Position numbers and translations under genes: made by a program
Assembly: GCF_004827385.1 (NCBI RefSeq)
Contig: NZ_SRXN01000020.1
Span: 62,001 to 126,000, forward strand
Direction: 5' to 3'
Origin: Ensifer sp. MPMI2T
Lineage (GTDB): Bacteria > Pseudomonadota > Alphaproteobacteria > Rhizobiales > Rhizobiaceae
Length of the DNA stretch: 64,000 bases
In this document: in pieces, positions 55,904-64,000 of the stretch
Position numbering within the stretch: position 1 is the stretch's first letter
Layout: every line of letters starts with the position of its first letter
The notes under the pieces: generated by a model
Told to the model about the DNA's origin: nothing
The model's input: the letters and a program-made list of their open reading frames with translations, nothing else
Database searches by the model: none

Positions 55904-57091
55904 CTATTGAAGATCCGAAGTTTGAAAGGATTTGCGGGCGCTGATCGGTTCGGGCCGATAGGCAGGGTATTCGGCGCCCCTGCCTGCAGTCCGATCGCCC
56001 ACGTTCGCGAGTACCGGCGCAGCTCCCGATACTCTCGGCCGCACGTATGGAAAATGCCGTTTCAGCGCATTGAGCGGCTTTTCGAAGGCCAGCCAGGAGA
56101 TCGACGCGATCAGCAACGTAGCTGCCCCCGCAACCAGGAACCGCCCAAGCCCCTGCTCGGAGACGTTTACGGGAAGCCAGGGCTGAGCCTTGACCGCGAG
56201 CGCCAGCACGATCGCATGATAGAGATAGACGCCATAACTGATGCGCCCGAGCGCGGTCAGAGGCGGAAGTTCAGTCAGCCGGCCAAGATAGCCGCCGATC
56301 CCCTTCGAACAAGCGCCGACCAGCATCGTCAGCGGCAGAAGGGGAAAGACCTCCAGCCCGATCCAGCCCAGCCACTCCAACATCGGCGTCAGCGTCACGG
56401 GCCTCAGCCAGAACAAGAAGACAGATGCACTCAGGAGGGGCATCCAACTCAACCTGGCCCATTGCGGCCAGGCCGCATTCTTCGACCGATAGGCGGCGAG
56501 CAGAGCGCCGGACGCGAGCGCGTCCATTGAGGCGGGGGGAAGCAGATCGCGAGCCAGCGACGGCGTACCCGTAAACGGCCAATAGAAGCGGTAGGCGATG
56601 GAGCAAGCGATGACGCCGAGGCAAATTGCTGCGATCGAGCGTCTCGGCGCGATCAGGACGATCAACGGCCAGACGACGTAGAATTGCTCTTCAATGCTAA
56701 GGCTCCATGTATGACAGAGGACCCACGGCGTCCACGCGTCTTGGAGCGCGTACCAGAAATTCGAAAGGTAAAACGCGTGCCACGCCAGCACCGTCTTGGA
56801 GCTCTCCAGATCGATCAGCCAGACAATGCCGAGGACCGCGAAATAAGGCGGAAAGATGCGCAGCGCCCGACGCGCATAGAAGGATTTCAGCGCCGTCGCC
56901 GGCTCGAAACGGGCATTCTCGCGTGCGTCGAGCAGCAACCGGGTGATCAGGAAGCCGCTCAGAACGAAGAACAGCCGCACGCCGATATGGCCCCAATAGG
57001 ACCCGTCGGCCGCGAAAAAATGTCCATAGAGCACCATCGTGACAGCGACGGCTCTCAACCCATCCAACTGCCGGTCGCGCGCAATCCGCAT
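55904..57091 (-). CDS. Acyltransferase 3 (OafA-like membrane O-acyltransferase)
   Basis: 395 residues with about ten helices. Acyltransferase-3 motifs: RQLDGLRAVAVTMVLYGHFF with catalytic His, the RRALRIFPPYF block, and WSLSIEEQFYVVWPL. It acylates sugars, most often acetylating, during glycan synthesis. First gene of the glycan operon. The C terminus has a 50-residue cytoplasmic tail with no motif. Confidence 0.86.
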   Translation of the reverse strand: MRIARDRQLDGLRAVAVTMVLYGHFFAADGSYWGHIGVRLFFVLSGFLITRLLLDARENARFEPATALKSFYARRALRIFPPYFAVLGIVWLIDLESSKTVLAWHAFYLSNFWYALQDAWTPWVLCHTWSLSIEEQFYVVWPLIVLIAPRRSIAAICLGVIACSIAYRFYWPFTGTPSLARDLLPPASMDALASGALLAAYRSKNAAWPQWARLSWMPLLSASVFLFWLRPVTLTPMLEWLGWIGLEVFPLLPLTMLVGACSKGIGGYLGRLTELPPLTALGRISYGVYLYHAIVLALAVKAQPWLPVNVSEQGLGRFLVAGAATLLIASISWLAFEKPLNALKRHFPYVRPRVSGAAPVLANVGDRTAGRGAEYPAYRPEPISARKSFQTSDLQ

Positions 57092-57488
57092 CGAACATCC
57101 CCCTCCGAGCTTAAATCTTTGTGGGACACTCTCCTGGTGGCACCAGCTCCCTGCGTGATCATGATTTTTGCCGCCGGTTTCGGTGATTGCCTGTGGCGAG
57201 GGGCCCCTGAAATTATACAGGTAAATGAATGGTTAATGGGCGGTATAGGCGACTGTAGGGGCGAATAGGGCCAAAGTTTGGCGGGGCAGAGCCAAGCATA
57301 ATGCTTCAGCAACCGAGAAACCTGAAGTGTGTCTTTGCGGCAATACCAGACGAAAGTCTGATTAGACGTCATGTCGAGCGCGGCTGCGGCGATATTAGTC
57401 GTAGAAACCTTGACGATACAGCCGACATTCCGCGCAATGATAAGAATATACTAATTCAACCATCCCGCGCGGACGTTCGCTGAGTCGA
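57092..57488. promoter_or_regulatory. Control region upstream of the glycan operon
   Basis: 397 bp. On the minus strand a TATAAT lies at 57217-57212, giving a leader of about 115 nt to the acyltransferase start, but no good -35 was found at 16-18 bp. No other gene or repeat was seen. Confidence 0.35.
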
Positions 57489-58313
57489 CTAAAATGTCGG
57501 TGGTGTATTGATCCACAGCAGAATGGTCTCGCCGTCGTGGCGATTGGACCAAGCATGCCGGCGGCGGCTCTCGAAATAGAGCGAGTCGCCCGGATGAAGA
57601 TCGTAGAACTGATCGGAGTCCAATATGAATTCGACGCGGCCGGCGAGGACATAGACGAACTCCTCGCCATCGTGGCGATATGCGCCCTCGCTCGAAGCGC
57701 CCGGCGCCAGCACAAAACGATGGCAGTCCATTTGGTTTCGGCCCTCGGCGAGCAATTGCACGGTCACCCCCGGCGTCGTGCGCGGCCAGTTGCGCCACTC
57801 GCCCGCCCTGACGAGTGCCCGCACCTCCGGCTCCTCCTCGCCGGAGAGGCTGGAAACAGTCGTGCCGAAATATTCCGCGAGATTATGGAGAACTGCCACG
57901 GAGACGCCCTGCGACGTGCGTTCCAAGGTCGAGAGTACGGATGCGGCAATTCCGACGTCGCTTGCCACCTGCTCGAGCGTCTTGCCTGCTGCATGCCTCA
58001 GGCTCCGCAACTTTCGGCCTACCTGGAGATCAGGATTGCTCTCCGACGATGCGGCCGGACCGGTGTCGTCGTTCGCGCCCTCTGCCTCCAAAGCCTCGCG
58101 AATGGCGGCCGGGTTCAGGCCACGCTCGGCACGAAACCAGGAAATGCGCTTCAACCGGGCGAGATCTGCATCGCTATATTGCCGATGACCTGTCGCCGAA
58201 CGCTCCGGTACTACGAGCCCCTGCGTTTCCCAGAGTCTGAGCGTGGACGCCGACACGCCGGCCAGCCTCGCGGCCTCCGCGACCTTGTAGCGTACATTGC
58301 CGGCTCCGCTCAT
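57489..58313 (-). CDS. MerR-XRE-cupin regulator next to gabTD
   Basis: 274 residues with three modules. A MerR-type winged HTH starts at about residue 8 (YKVAEAARLAGVSASTLRLW with GLVVPER and RQYSDADLARL). An XRE/Cro-type HTH is at about 95-155 (VGRKLRSLRHAAGKTLEQVA, GIAASVLSTLERT). A C-terminal cupin follows (EGAYRHDGEEFVYVLAGRVE). XRE-cupin proteins commonly regulate amine and amino-acid catabolism; adding a MerR domain is unusual. It is divergent from gabT and probably controls it through the site at 58492. ATG 58313 is chosen with AGGAAA upstream. Confidence 0.85.
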   Translation of the reverse strand: MSGAGNVRYKVAEAARLAGVSASTLRLWETQGLVVPERSATGHRQYSDADLARLKRISWFRAERGLNPAAIREALEAEGANDDTGPAASSESNPDLQVGRKLRSLRHAAGKTLEQVASDVGIAASVLSTLERTSQGVSVAVLHNLAEYFGTTVSSLSGEEEPEVRALVRAGEWRNWPRTTPGVTVQLLAEGRNQMDCHRFVLAPGASSEGAYRHDGEEFVYVLAGRVEFILDSDQFYDLHPGDSLYFESRRRHAWSNRHDGETILLWINTPPTF

Positions 58314-58491
58314 CAATCCGTTTCCTCTTTCTGGTATCGGGGCTCCAGGCGATTCCGAGCTATCGGTGCCGCCGGCAATCTAGCCGCCGCGCCGGTCGAC
58401 TCACAAGACATGCCCATCAGTGGCGGTGTTGTCTCGATCACCAAATTTGATTTGCAATCCATCGGAAAAGATGTACCACTTCCGCAGAAAA

Positions 58492-58510
58492 ATTGCAGAA
58501 AAAATGCAAT
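58492..58510 (+). promoter_or_regulatory. Palindromic site upstream of gabT
   Basis: ATTGCA-GAAAAAA-TGCAAT, perfect 6-bp arms, lies 28 bp before the gabT start and in the divergent control region of the MerR-XRE-cupin gene. A third half-site TTTGCAATCC is at 58451. It is a candidate operator for that regulator. Confidence 0.45.
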
Positions 58511-58537
58511 ATATTCCTCGTAAACAGGACGACGACG

Positions 58538-59806
58538 ATGACGAGCCTCACCGATCGCAAGAACGCAGCCATTTCCCGTGGCGTCGGGATGACCACGCAG
58601 ATCTACGCTGACCGAGCCGAGAATGCCGAGATCTGGGACAAGGAGGGCAACCGCTACATCGACTTCGCCGCAGGCATAGCAGTCGTCAACACCGGTCATC
58701 GCCACCCCAAGGTGATTGCTGCGGTCAAGGAACAACTGGACCGCTTCACCCACACCTGCCACCAAGTCGTGCCCTACGAAAATTATGTCCATCTCGCTGA
58801 GCGCCTGAACGCGCTGGCGCCGGGCAACTTCGCCAAGAAGACGATCTTCGTCACGACCGGCGCCGAGGCTGTCGAAAACGCGGTCAAGATCGCACGGGCC
58901 GCGACGGGCCGCCAGGCGATCGTCGCCTTTGGCGGCGGCTTCCACGGCCGCACCTTCATGGGCATGGCACTCACCGGCAAGGTCGTGCCCTACAAGGTCG
59001 GCTTCGGCGCGATGCCGGGAGACGTCTTCCACGCCCCCTTCCCGATCGAGCTCCACGGCGTCAGCGTGGAACAATCGCTTGCCGCACTGAAAAAACTCTT
59101 CGCTGCCGATGTCGATCCGGCCCGGGTGGCTGCGATCATCATCGAGCCGGTTCAGGGCGAAGGCGGCTTCTACCCGGCCCCGACCGCCTTCCTGAGGGCG
59201 CTGCGCGAGATCTGTGACCAGCACGGCATCCTGCTGATCGCCGACGAGGTCCAGACCGGCTTCGCCCGCACCGGCAAGCTGTTCGCGATGGAACACCATG
59301 ACGTGGCACCCGATCTGATGACGATGGCAAAAAGCCTTGCCGGCGGCTTTCCGCTTGCCGCGGTCACCGGCCGCGCCGAAATCATGGACGCGCCCGGTCC
59401 GGGTGGCCTCGGCGGTACCTATGGCGGCAACCCGCTCGGCATCGCCGCTTCCCACGCCGTCCTCGATGTCATCGAGGAGGAGAAGCTCTGCGAACGCGCG
59501 AACCAGCTCGGCAACCGCCTGAAGCAGCGCCTCGCCGCAATCCGCGACAAGGCGCCGGAAATCGTCGACGTCCGCGGCCCGGGCTTCATGAATGCGGTCG
59601 AATTCAACGACGTGAAGACCAATCAGCCGAGCGCCGACTTCGCCAACAAGGTCCGCCTTATTGCGTTGGAAAAGGGTCTGATCCTGCTGACCTGCGGCGT
59701 CCATGGCAACGTCATCCGCTTCCTGGCGCCGATCACGATCCAGGACGAAGTCTTCGCGGAAGCGCTCCATATTCTCGAAGCGTCGATCCTCGAGGCGCGT
59801 GGTTGA
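58538..59806 (+). CDS. gabT: 4-aminobutyrate aminotransferase
   Basis: 422 residues, class III PLP aminotransferase. It starts MTSLTDRKNAAISRGVGM, a typical gabT N terminus. TTGAEAVENAVKIAR binds PLP phosphate, IADEVQTGFARTG carries the PLP-ring Asp, and the Schiff-base Lys is in MTMAKSLAGGFPL. It converts GABA and 2-oxoglutarate to succinate semialdehyde and glutamate. The start is ATG 58538 (AGGACG upstream). It is followed by gabD after 128 bp with a hairpin. Confidence 0.92.
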   Translation: MTSLTDRKNAAISRGVGMTTQIYADRAENAEIWDKEGNRYIDFAAGIAVVNTGHRHPKVIAAVKEQLDRFTHTCHQVVPYENYVHLAERLNALAPGNFAKKTIFVTTGAEAVENAVKIARAATGRQAIVAFGGGFHGRTFMGMALTGKVVPYKVGFGAMPGDVFHAPFPIELHGVSVEQSLAALKKLFAADVDPARVAAIIIEPVQGEGGFYPAPTAFLRALREICDQHGILLIADEVQTGFARTGKLFAMEHHDVAPDLMTMAKSLAGGFPLAAVTGRAEIMDAPGPGGLGGTYGGNPLGIAASHAVLDVIEEEKLCERANQLGNRLKQRLAAIRDKAPEIVDVRGPGFMNAVEFNDVKTNQPSADFANKVRLIALEKGLILLTCGVHGNVIRFLAPITIQDEVFAEALHILEASILEARG

Positions 59807-59815
59807 CGGCAACTC

Positions 59816-59839
59816 GGGCGCCCGCTATCGCGGGCGTCC
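59816..59839 (+). other. Hairpin between gabT and gabD
   Basis: CGCCCGC-TATC-GCGGGCG, with three more possible pairs outside, sits 10 bp after the gabT stop. There is no T run, so it is more likely an mRNA processing or stability element, or a weak attenuator, than a terminator. Confidence 0.4.
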
Positions 59840-59934
59840 GGTCAACGACGCCGGCTCGGGGTGGGCAACCGCCGCTCCGCAAAAATGAAGCGAGGCTTGG
59901 CCCTGCCACAACAGGCCCCGCCCGAGGACGTGCC

Positions 59935-61410
59935 ATGGGATTGACATCCGCACTGACCAAGCACCTGCGAGCAGCCGACCTGTTTGCGGCACTCGAAAAT
60001 GTAACCCGGCCCTCCATCAAATGGAGCGGCGCGACCTTCGACGTCTCCAATCCCTCGACCGGTGAATTGCTTGCAACTCTCCCCGATATGGGAATCGACG
60101 AGGCGCATGCCGCAATCGATGCTGCGGCCGCCGCACAAGGCCCCTGGGCTGCAAAGCCGGCGAAAGAGCGAAGCGCAATCCTGCGCCGCTGGCACGACAA
60201 GATCATCGAGCATGCCGATGATCTTGCCGCCATCCTCACCGCCGAAATGGGCAAGCCGTTGGCAGAAGCGAAGGGTGAGGTGCTTCACGCGGCGTCCTAT
60301 GTCGAGTGGTATGCCGAGGAAGCCAAGCGCGTCTATGGCGAGACCTTCCCCGCGCCGGCCAACGACCGCCGCATGCTCGTCATCAAGCAGCCCGTCGGCG
60401 TCGTCGGCACCATCACGCCATGGAATTTTCCGGCCTCGATGGTGGCGCGCAAGATCTCGCCCGCGCTCGCCGCCGGCTGCGCGGTCGTGCTGAAGCCGGC
60501 GGAACAGACGCCGCTCGTGGCCGGCGCTATGTTCGTGCTCGCGGAAAAGGCAGGCTTTCCGAAAGGCGTCGTCAACCTGCTTTACGCTGCCGAAGGCGCC
60601 CCGATCGGCCGCGAACTCTGCAGCAACCCCAAGGTCCGCAAGATCAGCTTCACCGGCTCCACCGAGGTCGGGCGCCTGCTGATGCGGCAGTGCTCTGACC
60701 AGATCAAGAAGGTCAGCCTGGAACTCGGCGGCAATGCTCCCTTCATCGTTTTCGACGACGCCGATATCGACGAGGCGGTCGACGGTGCCGTTCAGGCCAA
60801 GTTCCGCAATGCCGGCCAGACCTGCGTTTCGGCCAACCGCATCTATGTGCAATCCGCGGTGCACGACGCTTTCGCGGAGAAATTCGTCGCCCGCGTGCGC
60901 GAACTTAGTGTCGGCGACGGGTTTTCTGCCGGGGTCGCGATCGGCCCGATGATCGACGGCCACGCGATCGAGAAGATCGAGGCGCATGTCGCCGATGCCT
61001 TGGCGAAGGGCGGAGAGGTACGATGCGGCGGCCGGCGGATCGGCACAAGGGGCACTTTCTTCGAGCCAACGGTTCTAACCGGCATTTCACATAGTATGCG
61101 CGTTGCCCAGGAAGAGACCTTCGGCCCGATCGCGCCGATCATTCGTTTCGAAACGGCCGAGCAGGTGATCGCTGAGGCCAACGACACGATCTATGGCCTC
61201 GCCGCCTATTTCTACGCCGAGAACCTGAAGCGCGTCTGGCATGTGGCCGAGGCGCTCGAATATGGCATGGTCGGCATAAATACCGGGCGGATGTCTTCGG
61301 AAGCGGCCCCCTTCGGCGGCATCAAGCAATCCGGTATCGGCCGGGAAGGCTCCCGCCATGGTCTCGAGGACTATCTCGAGATGAAGTATCTCAGCATGGG
61401 CAACATCTGA
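59935..61410 (+). CDS. gabD: Succinate-semialdehyde dehydrogenase
   Basis: 491 residues, aldehyde dehydrogenase family. NAD(P) loop GSTEVGRLL, general base Glu in VSLELGGNAPFIV, nucleophile Cys in NAGQTCVSANR, and the C-terminal EAAPFGGIKQSGIGREGS. ATG 59935 (GAGG upstream) is chosen; the frame extends 44 codons upstream with poor sequence. It oxidises succinate semialdehyde to succinate, completing the GABA shunt with gabT. Confidence 0.92.
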   Translation: MGLTSALTKHLRAADLFAALENVTRPSIKWSGATFDVSNPSTGELLATLPDMGIDEAHAAIDAAAAAQGPWAAKPAKERSAILRRWHDKIIEHADDLAAILTAEMGKPLAEAKGEVLHAASYVEWYAEEAKRVYGETFPAPANDRRMLVIKQPVGVVGTITPWNFPASMVARKISPALAAGCAVVLKPAEQTPLVAGAMFVLAEKAGFPKGVVNLLYAAEGAPIGRELCSNPKVRKISFTGSTEVGRLLMRQCSDQIKKVSLELGGNAPFIVFDDADIDEAVDGAVQAKFRNAGQTCVSANRIYVQSAVHDAFAEKFVARVRELSVGDGFSAGVAIGPMIDGHAIEKIEAHVADALAKGGEVRCGGRRIGTRGTFFEPTVLTGISHSMRVAQEETFGPIAPIIRFETAEQVIAEANDTIYGLAAYFYAENLKRVWHVAEALEYGMVGINTGRMSSEAAPFGGIKQSGIGREGSRHGLEDYLEMKYLSMGNI

Positions 61411-61436
61411 GCGACAATGGCGTCACAGCGCCGCTA

Positions 61437-61549
61437 GATCACGATGATTTTAGGTCGGATCGACCCAAAATCATCAACGTGATCGATTCTAAGAAGTTAG
61501 CGCGGGACGCGGGCGAAAAACCGCACACACTTTTCCTCATCGCCCGCTA
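61437..61549 (+). repeat. Interspersed GC-rich palindromic repeat, family B copy 3 (long form)
   Basis: First dyad: ATCACGATGATTTTAGGTCG against GACCCAAAATCATCAACGTG (61438-61484). Second part: AGCGCGGGACGCGGGCG, then AAAAACCGCACACACTTTTC and CGCCCGCTAA. The end of the repeat supplies the stop codon of fabI on the minus strand. The second part matches copies at 15039 and 44658. Confidence 0.7.
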
Positions 61550-62332
61550 ATCGACGATGTGGTAGCCGCCGTCGACATAAAGCACCTGGCCGGTGATCAG
61601 CCGCGCTGCGTCGTGGGCGAGAAACGCCGTCGCCATCCCGACGTCGTCGATGTCGACCAGTTCGTGGGCCGGTGCCTTCAGCTTCGTCCTTTCGAGCAGC
61701 GCGTCGAATTCCGGGATACCGGAAGCGGCCCGGGTGGCAAGCGCACCGGGAGAAATGGCGTGGACGCGAATGCCCTTGGGACCGAGTTCCGCGGCCATGT
61801 AGCGCACCGCGCTTTCGAGCGCCGCCTTGGCGACGCCCATGATGTTGTAGTTCTCCACGACCACCTGCGACCCGTAATAGGTCATCGTGAAAAGCGTGCC
61901 TCCGTTCTTCATCAGCGGCTCCGCGAGTTGGGCCATGCGGATGAAAGACCAGCAGGATATCTCCATCGTGGTCAGAAACCCCTCGCGCGGCGCATCGGTC
62001 ACGCGTCCGCCGAGTGTGTCCCTCGGGGAGAAGGCGATCGAGTGGACGAGGAAGTCGAGCTCTCCCCAGGTTTCGCCGATGCGCTCGAAGACAGTCTCGA
62101 TCTGACCAGGCACCGCCATGTCCAGCGGCAGGAAGATCGGAGACTCGAGCTCGCGTGCCAGCGGCTCGACATGTGGCTTTGCCTTGTCGTTGAGGTAGGT
62201 CACCGCAAGTTCCGCGCCCAAGGCACGAAACGCGCGGGCACAACCCCAGGCAATCGAGCGATCATTCGCAATGCCGACGATCAGGCCCTTGCGGCCTTCG
62301 AGAAGCTTGGCCTTGACGGTGGGGATAGACAT
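61547..62332 (-). CDS. fabI: Enoyl-[acyl-carrier-protein] reductase (NADH)
   Basis: 261 residues, FabI branch of the SDRs: GLIVGIANDRSIAWGCARAF replaces the classical glycine motif. The active site is spread over MTYYGSQVVVENYNIMGVAK, with Tyr in YNIMG and Lys seven positions later. The final step of fatty-acid elongation. It is downstream of ackA and pta, which is known in other rhizobia, where a pta-ackA operon has been reported as phosphate-regulated. A specific role as a second reductase paralogue is inferred. Confidence 0.9.
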   Translation of the reverse strand: MSIPTVKAKLLEGRKGLIVGIANDRSIAWGCARAFRALGAELAVTYLNDKAKPHVEPLARELESPIFLPLDMAVPGQIETVFERIGETWGELDFLVHSIAFSPRDTLGGRVTDAPREGFLTTMEISCWSFIRMAQLAEPLMKNGGTLFTMTYYGSQVVVENYNIMGVAKAALESAVRYMAAELGPKGIRVHAISPGALATRAASGIPEFDALLERTKLKAPAHELVDIDDVGMATAFLAHDAARLITGQVLYVDGGYHIVD

Positions 62333-62347
62333 GCGGCGGTCTCCGGG

Positions 62348-63526
62348 TCAGGCGTTGGGCGCGCTGATGAGCGCCAAGGTATGGCGCGCAATCATCAGCT
62401 CTTCGTCGGTTGGAAGGACATGAATGGCGACCCGGCTTTTGGAGGCGGAGATCAACGCGGCGGGGGCCTCATTCGCCGCCGGATCGAGCTCTGCACCAAG
62501 CCAGGCGAGGCCTTCGACAATACGCGCGCGGATCGAGGGCGAATTTTCGCCGACGCCTGCTGTAAAGACGAAGGCGTCGATCCCTCCCAGCGCCGCCGCG
62601 AGCATCCCCGCATTGAGCACACACCGGTAAACGAAATGAGCGACGGCGAGCGCAGCATGGGGGTCGTCGCTCGCCAAGAGATCACGCATGTCGTTCGAGA
62701 GGCCAGACAACCCTTTGAGCCCGGCGTCATGGTAGAGGAGATCGGACACCGCCTGAGCACTCATCCCCTTCTCCATGATCAGATAGAGGACGACACCCGG
62801 ATCAAGCTGGCCCGGCCGAGTTCCCATCGGCAGCCCGTCGAGCGCTGTGAAGCCCATCGTATTTTCGATGCTGCGGCCGTCCCGCAACGCGCACATTGAA
62901 GCGCCGCTGCCGAGGTGGGCGACGATGACACGGGCCGCCTGCGGCGCCACCTCTCGCAGCCGCTCGGCAATATATTCGTATGAAAGTCCGTGGAAGCCGT
63001 AGCGCCGAATACCCTGATCGTAGAAAGCCCTTGGCAAGGCGTAGCAATCGGTGTGCTTGGCGTGGCCACGATGAAAGGCGGTGTCGAAGCAGGCAACTTG
63101 TGGCACGTCCGGATTGATCTCCATTGCCAGGCGGATCGGTGCCAGGTTGTTCGGCTGATGCAGCGGTGCGAGATCCTGGTAGCTGGCAAGGCGGTCGAGC
63201 ACCGCCGCATCGATCAGCACGGGCCGCGCGTAGTCGGGACCACCGTGAACGACCCGGTGGCCGACCGCCCGCAATTCGAAGCCCTCCAGCGTCAGCAGCC
63301 AGCGCCTAGTCTCGGCAATGGCGGCCGGAAGGTCGCGAACGGCCTTTGCGTCGTAGGTCTGGTCGATGAGCCCGGTGCCGTCGGCCGCGGTCGCCTGCAG
63401 ACGCGGCCGGGTGCCGATGCCGTCGATTTTTCCGCGAATCTGACGCGTCAGGTCCATGCCGGCAATGCCGAATACTTGGAACTTGAGGCTCGATGAGCCG
63501 GCGTTGATAACAAGGAGCGCGTCCAT
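62348..63526 (-). CDS. ackA: Acetate kinase
   Basis: 392 residues from ATG 63526. ASKHA-fold motifs: [15 protein letters not shown] (phosphate 1), [45 protein letters not shown] and [15 protein letters not shown]. It interconverts acetyl phosphate and acetate with ATP. It starts 4 bp after the pta stop and ends 15 bp before fabI. Confidence 0.92.
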   Translation of the reverse strand: MDALLVINAGSSSLKFQVFGIAGMDLTRQIRGKIDGIGTRPRLQATAADGTGLIDQTYDAKAVRDLPAAIAETRRWLLTLEGFELRAVGHRVVHGGPDYARPVLIDAAVLDRLASYQDLAPLHQPNNLAPIRLAMEINPDVPQVACFDTAFHRGHAKHTDCYALPRAFYDQGIRRYGFHGLSYEYIAERLREVAPQAARVIVAHLGSGASMCALRDGRSIENTMGFTALDGLPMGTRPGQLDPGVVLYLIMEKGMSAQAVSDLLYHDAGLKGLSGLSNDMRDLLASDDPHAALAVAHFVYRCVLNAGMLAAALGGIDAFVFTAGVGENSPSIRARIVEGLAWLGAELDPAANEAPAALISASKSRVAIHVLPTDEELMIARHTLALISAPNA

Positions 63527-63530
63527 GGCG

Positions 63531-64000
63531 CTACACCGCTGCCACTTGCGCGGCCCGGCGCCGCGCCGCGTAGAGCGCAGCAACAGCGCAGGATGCAAGG
63601 CGCGTACGCACCGAATCCGCCCTCGAGGTGAGCACGATCGGCACACGGGCGCCAAGGACGATGCCGGCGGCGTCGGCATGAGTGAGAAACGTCAGGTTCT
63701 TGGCGAGCATGTTCCCGGCTTCGAGATCCGGCACCACGAGGATCTGGGCGTGGCCGGCCACCGGCGAATGGATACCCTTGATGCGCGCCGCTTCCGGATC
63801 GATCGCGTTGTCGAAAGCGAGTGGTCCTTCAAGCAGGCCGCCGGTGATCTGGCCGCGCTCGGCCATCTTGCACAGTGCGGCGGCCTCGATCGTCGAAGGA
63901 ATCTTCGTGGTCACCGTCTCGACCGCCGAAAGAATGGCGACGCGCGGCTCGCCGAGTCCGATCGTGACCCAAAGATCGATCGCATTCTGCACGATATCAC
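63531..64000 (-). CDS. pta: Phosphate acetyltransferase, C-terminal part
   Basis: The frame is open to the window edge, so only the last 155 or so residues are seen: [18 protein letters not shown] at the edge, [35 protein letters not shown] and the end [18 protein letters not shown]. These are standard PTA_PTB domain blocks. It converts acetyl-CoA and phosphate to acetyl phosphate for AckA. Some rhizobial versions carry an extra N-terminal enoyl-CoA-hydratase-like domain; whether this one does cannot be seen. Confidence 0.88.
   Translation of the reverse strand, partial: DIVQNAIDLWVTIGLGEPRVAILSAVETVTTKIPSTIEAAALCKMAERGQITGGLLEGPLAFDNAIDPEAARIKGIHSPVAGHAQILVVPDLEAGNMLAKNLTFLTHADAAGIVLGARVPIVLTSRADSVRTRLASCAVAALYAARRRAAQVAAV

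Overview
The window reads as an alphaproteobacterial, Sinorhizobium/Ensifer-like replicon. It has high GC, many ATGA-overlapping operons, FixL/FixJ-type and DctB/DctD-type regulators, an alpha-r14-like small RNA candidate, and two families of interspersed intergenic palindromes of a kind common in rhizobia. No rRNA, tRNA, insertion sequence, phage or CRISPR array was seen. The genus is inferred from gene content and repeat style, not from a marker gene.

Region 1 (1-5450) starts with the 3' part of a flavohemoglobin gene (hmp). A possible sRNA follows, then a partly decayed FixJ-like regulator cluster: a receiver-only protein, a sensor-kinase remnant, a FixJ-type regulator split by a one-base frameshift, another receiver-only protein, and an intact MASE1-PAS histidine kinase. 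Region 2 (5450-11140) has an EmrAB-type efflux pair behind a double palindromic operator, meeting head-on a patatin-GntP permease pair. Region 3 (11400-17250) has a MarR repressor with likely target sites, an NmrA-like oxidoreductase, an exported cupin, a Tat-exported epoxide hydrolase and an OmpR/EnvZ-type pair. Region 4 (17400-25830) holds a VOC protein, an exported alpha/beta hydrolase, a GlxA-type regulator and an SDR sharing a 29-bp element, a DipZ-like CcdA-thioredoxin fusion with a 45-aa exported peptide nearby, lhgO, and a HAD phosphatase.

Region 5 (25900-31610) carries clustered repeat copies around a PPP-type phosphatase, a small conserved hypothetical, and an EptA-like phosphoethanolamine transferase divergent from an OmpR-type two-component pair. 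Region 6 (31640-38030) is a CecR-YbhGFSR-type operon (TetR regulator, membrane fusion protein, double-NBD ATPase, two permeases) with a promoter-overlapping operator, flanked by a CBS-domain relic and a broken antitoxin/toxin relic. Region 7 (38030-44460) has an MhqD/MhqO-like quinone-stress pair next to a perfect palindrome, a DctBD-like pair whose activator carries GAFPGA instead of GAFTGA, and an MscS channel.

Region 8 (44750-51870) is an oligopeptide ABC importer operon divergent from a class II fructose-bisphosphate aldolase. Region 9 (51940-57100) is a glycan-type operon: acyltransferase, two GT2 glycosyltransferases and an ABC exporter. Region 10 (57490-64000) has an unusual MerR-XRE-cupin regulator divergent from gabTD (GABA catabolism), then fabI-ackA-pta on the other strand, with pta running off the edge.
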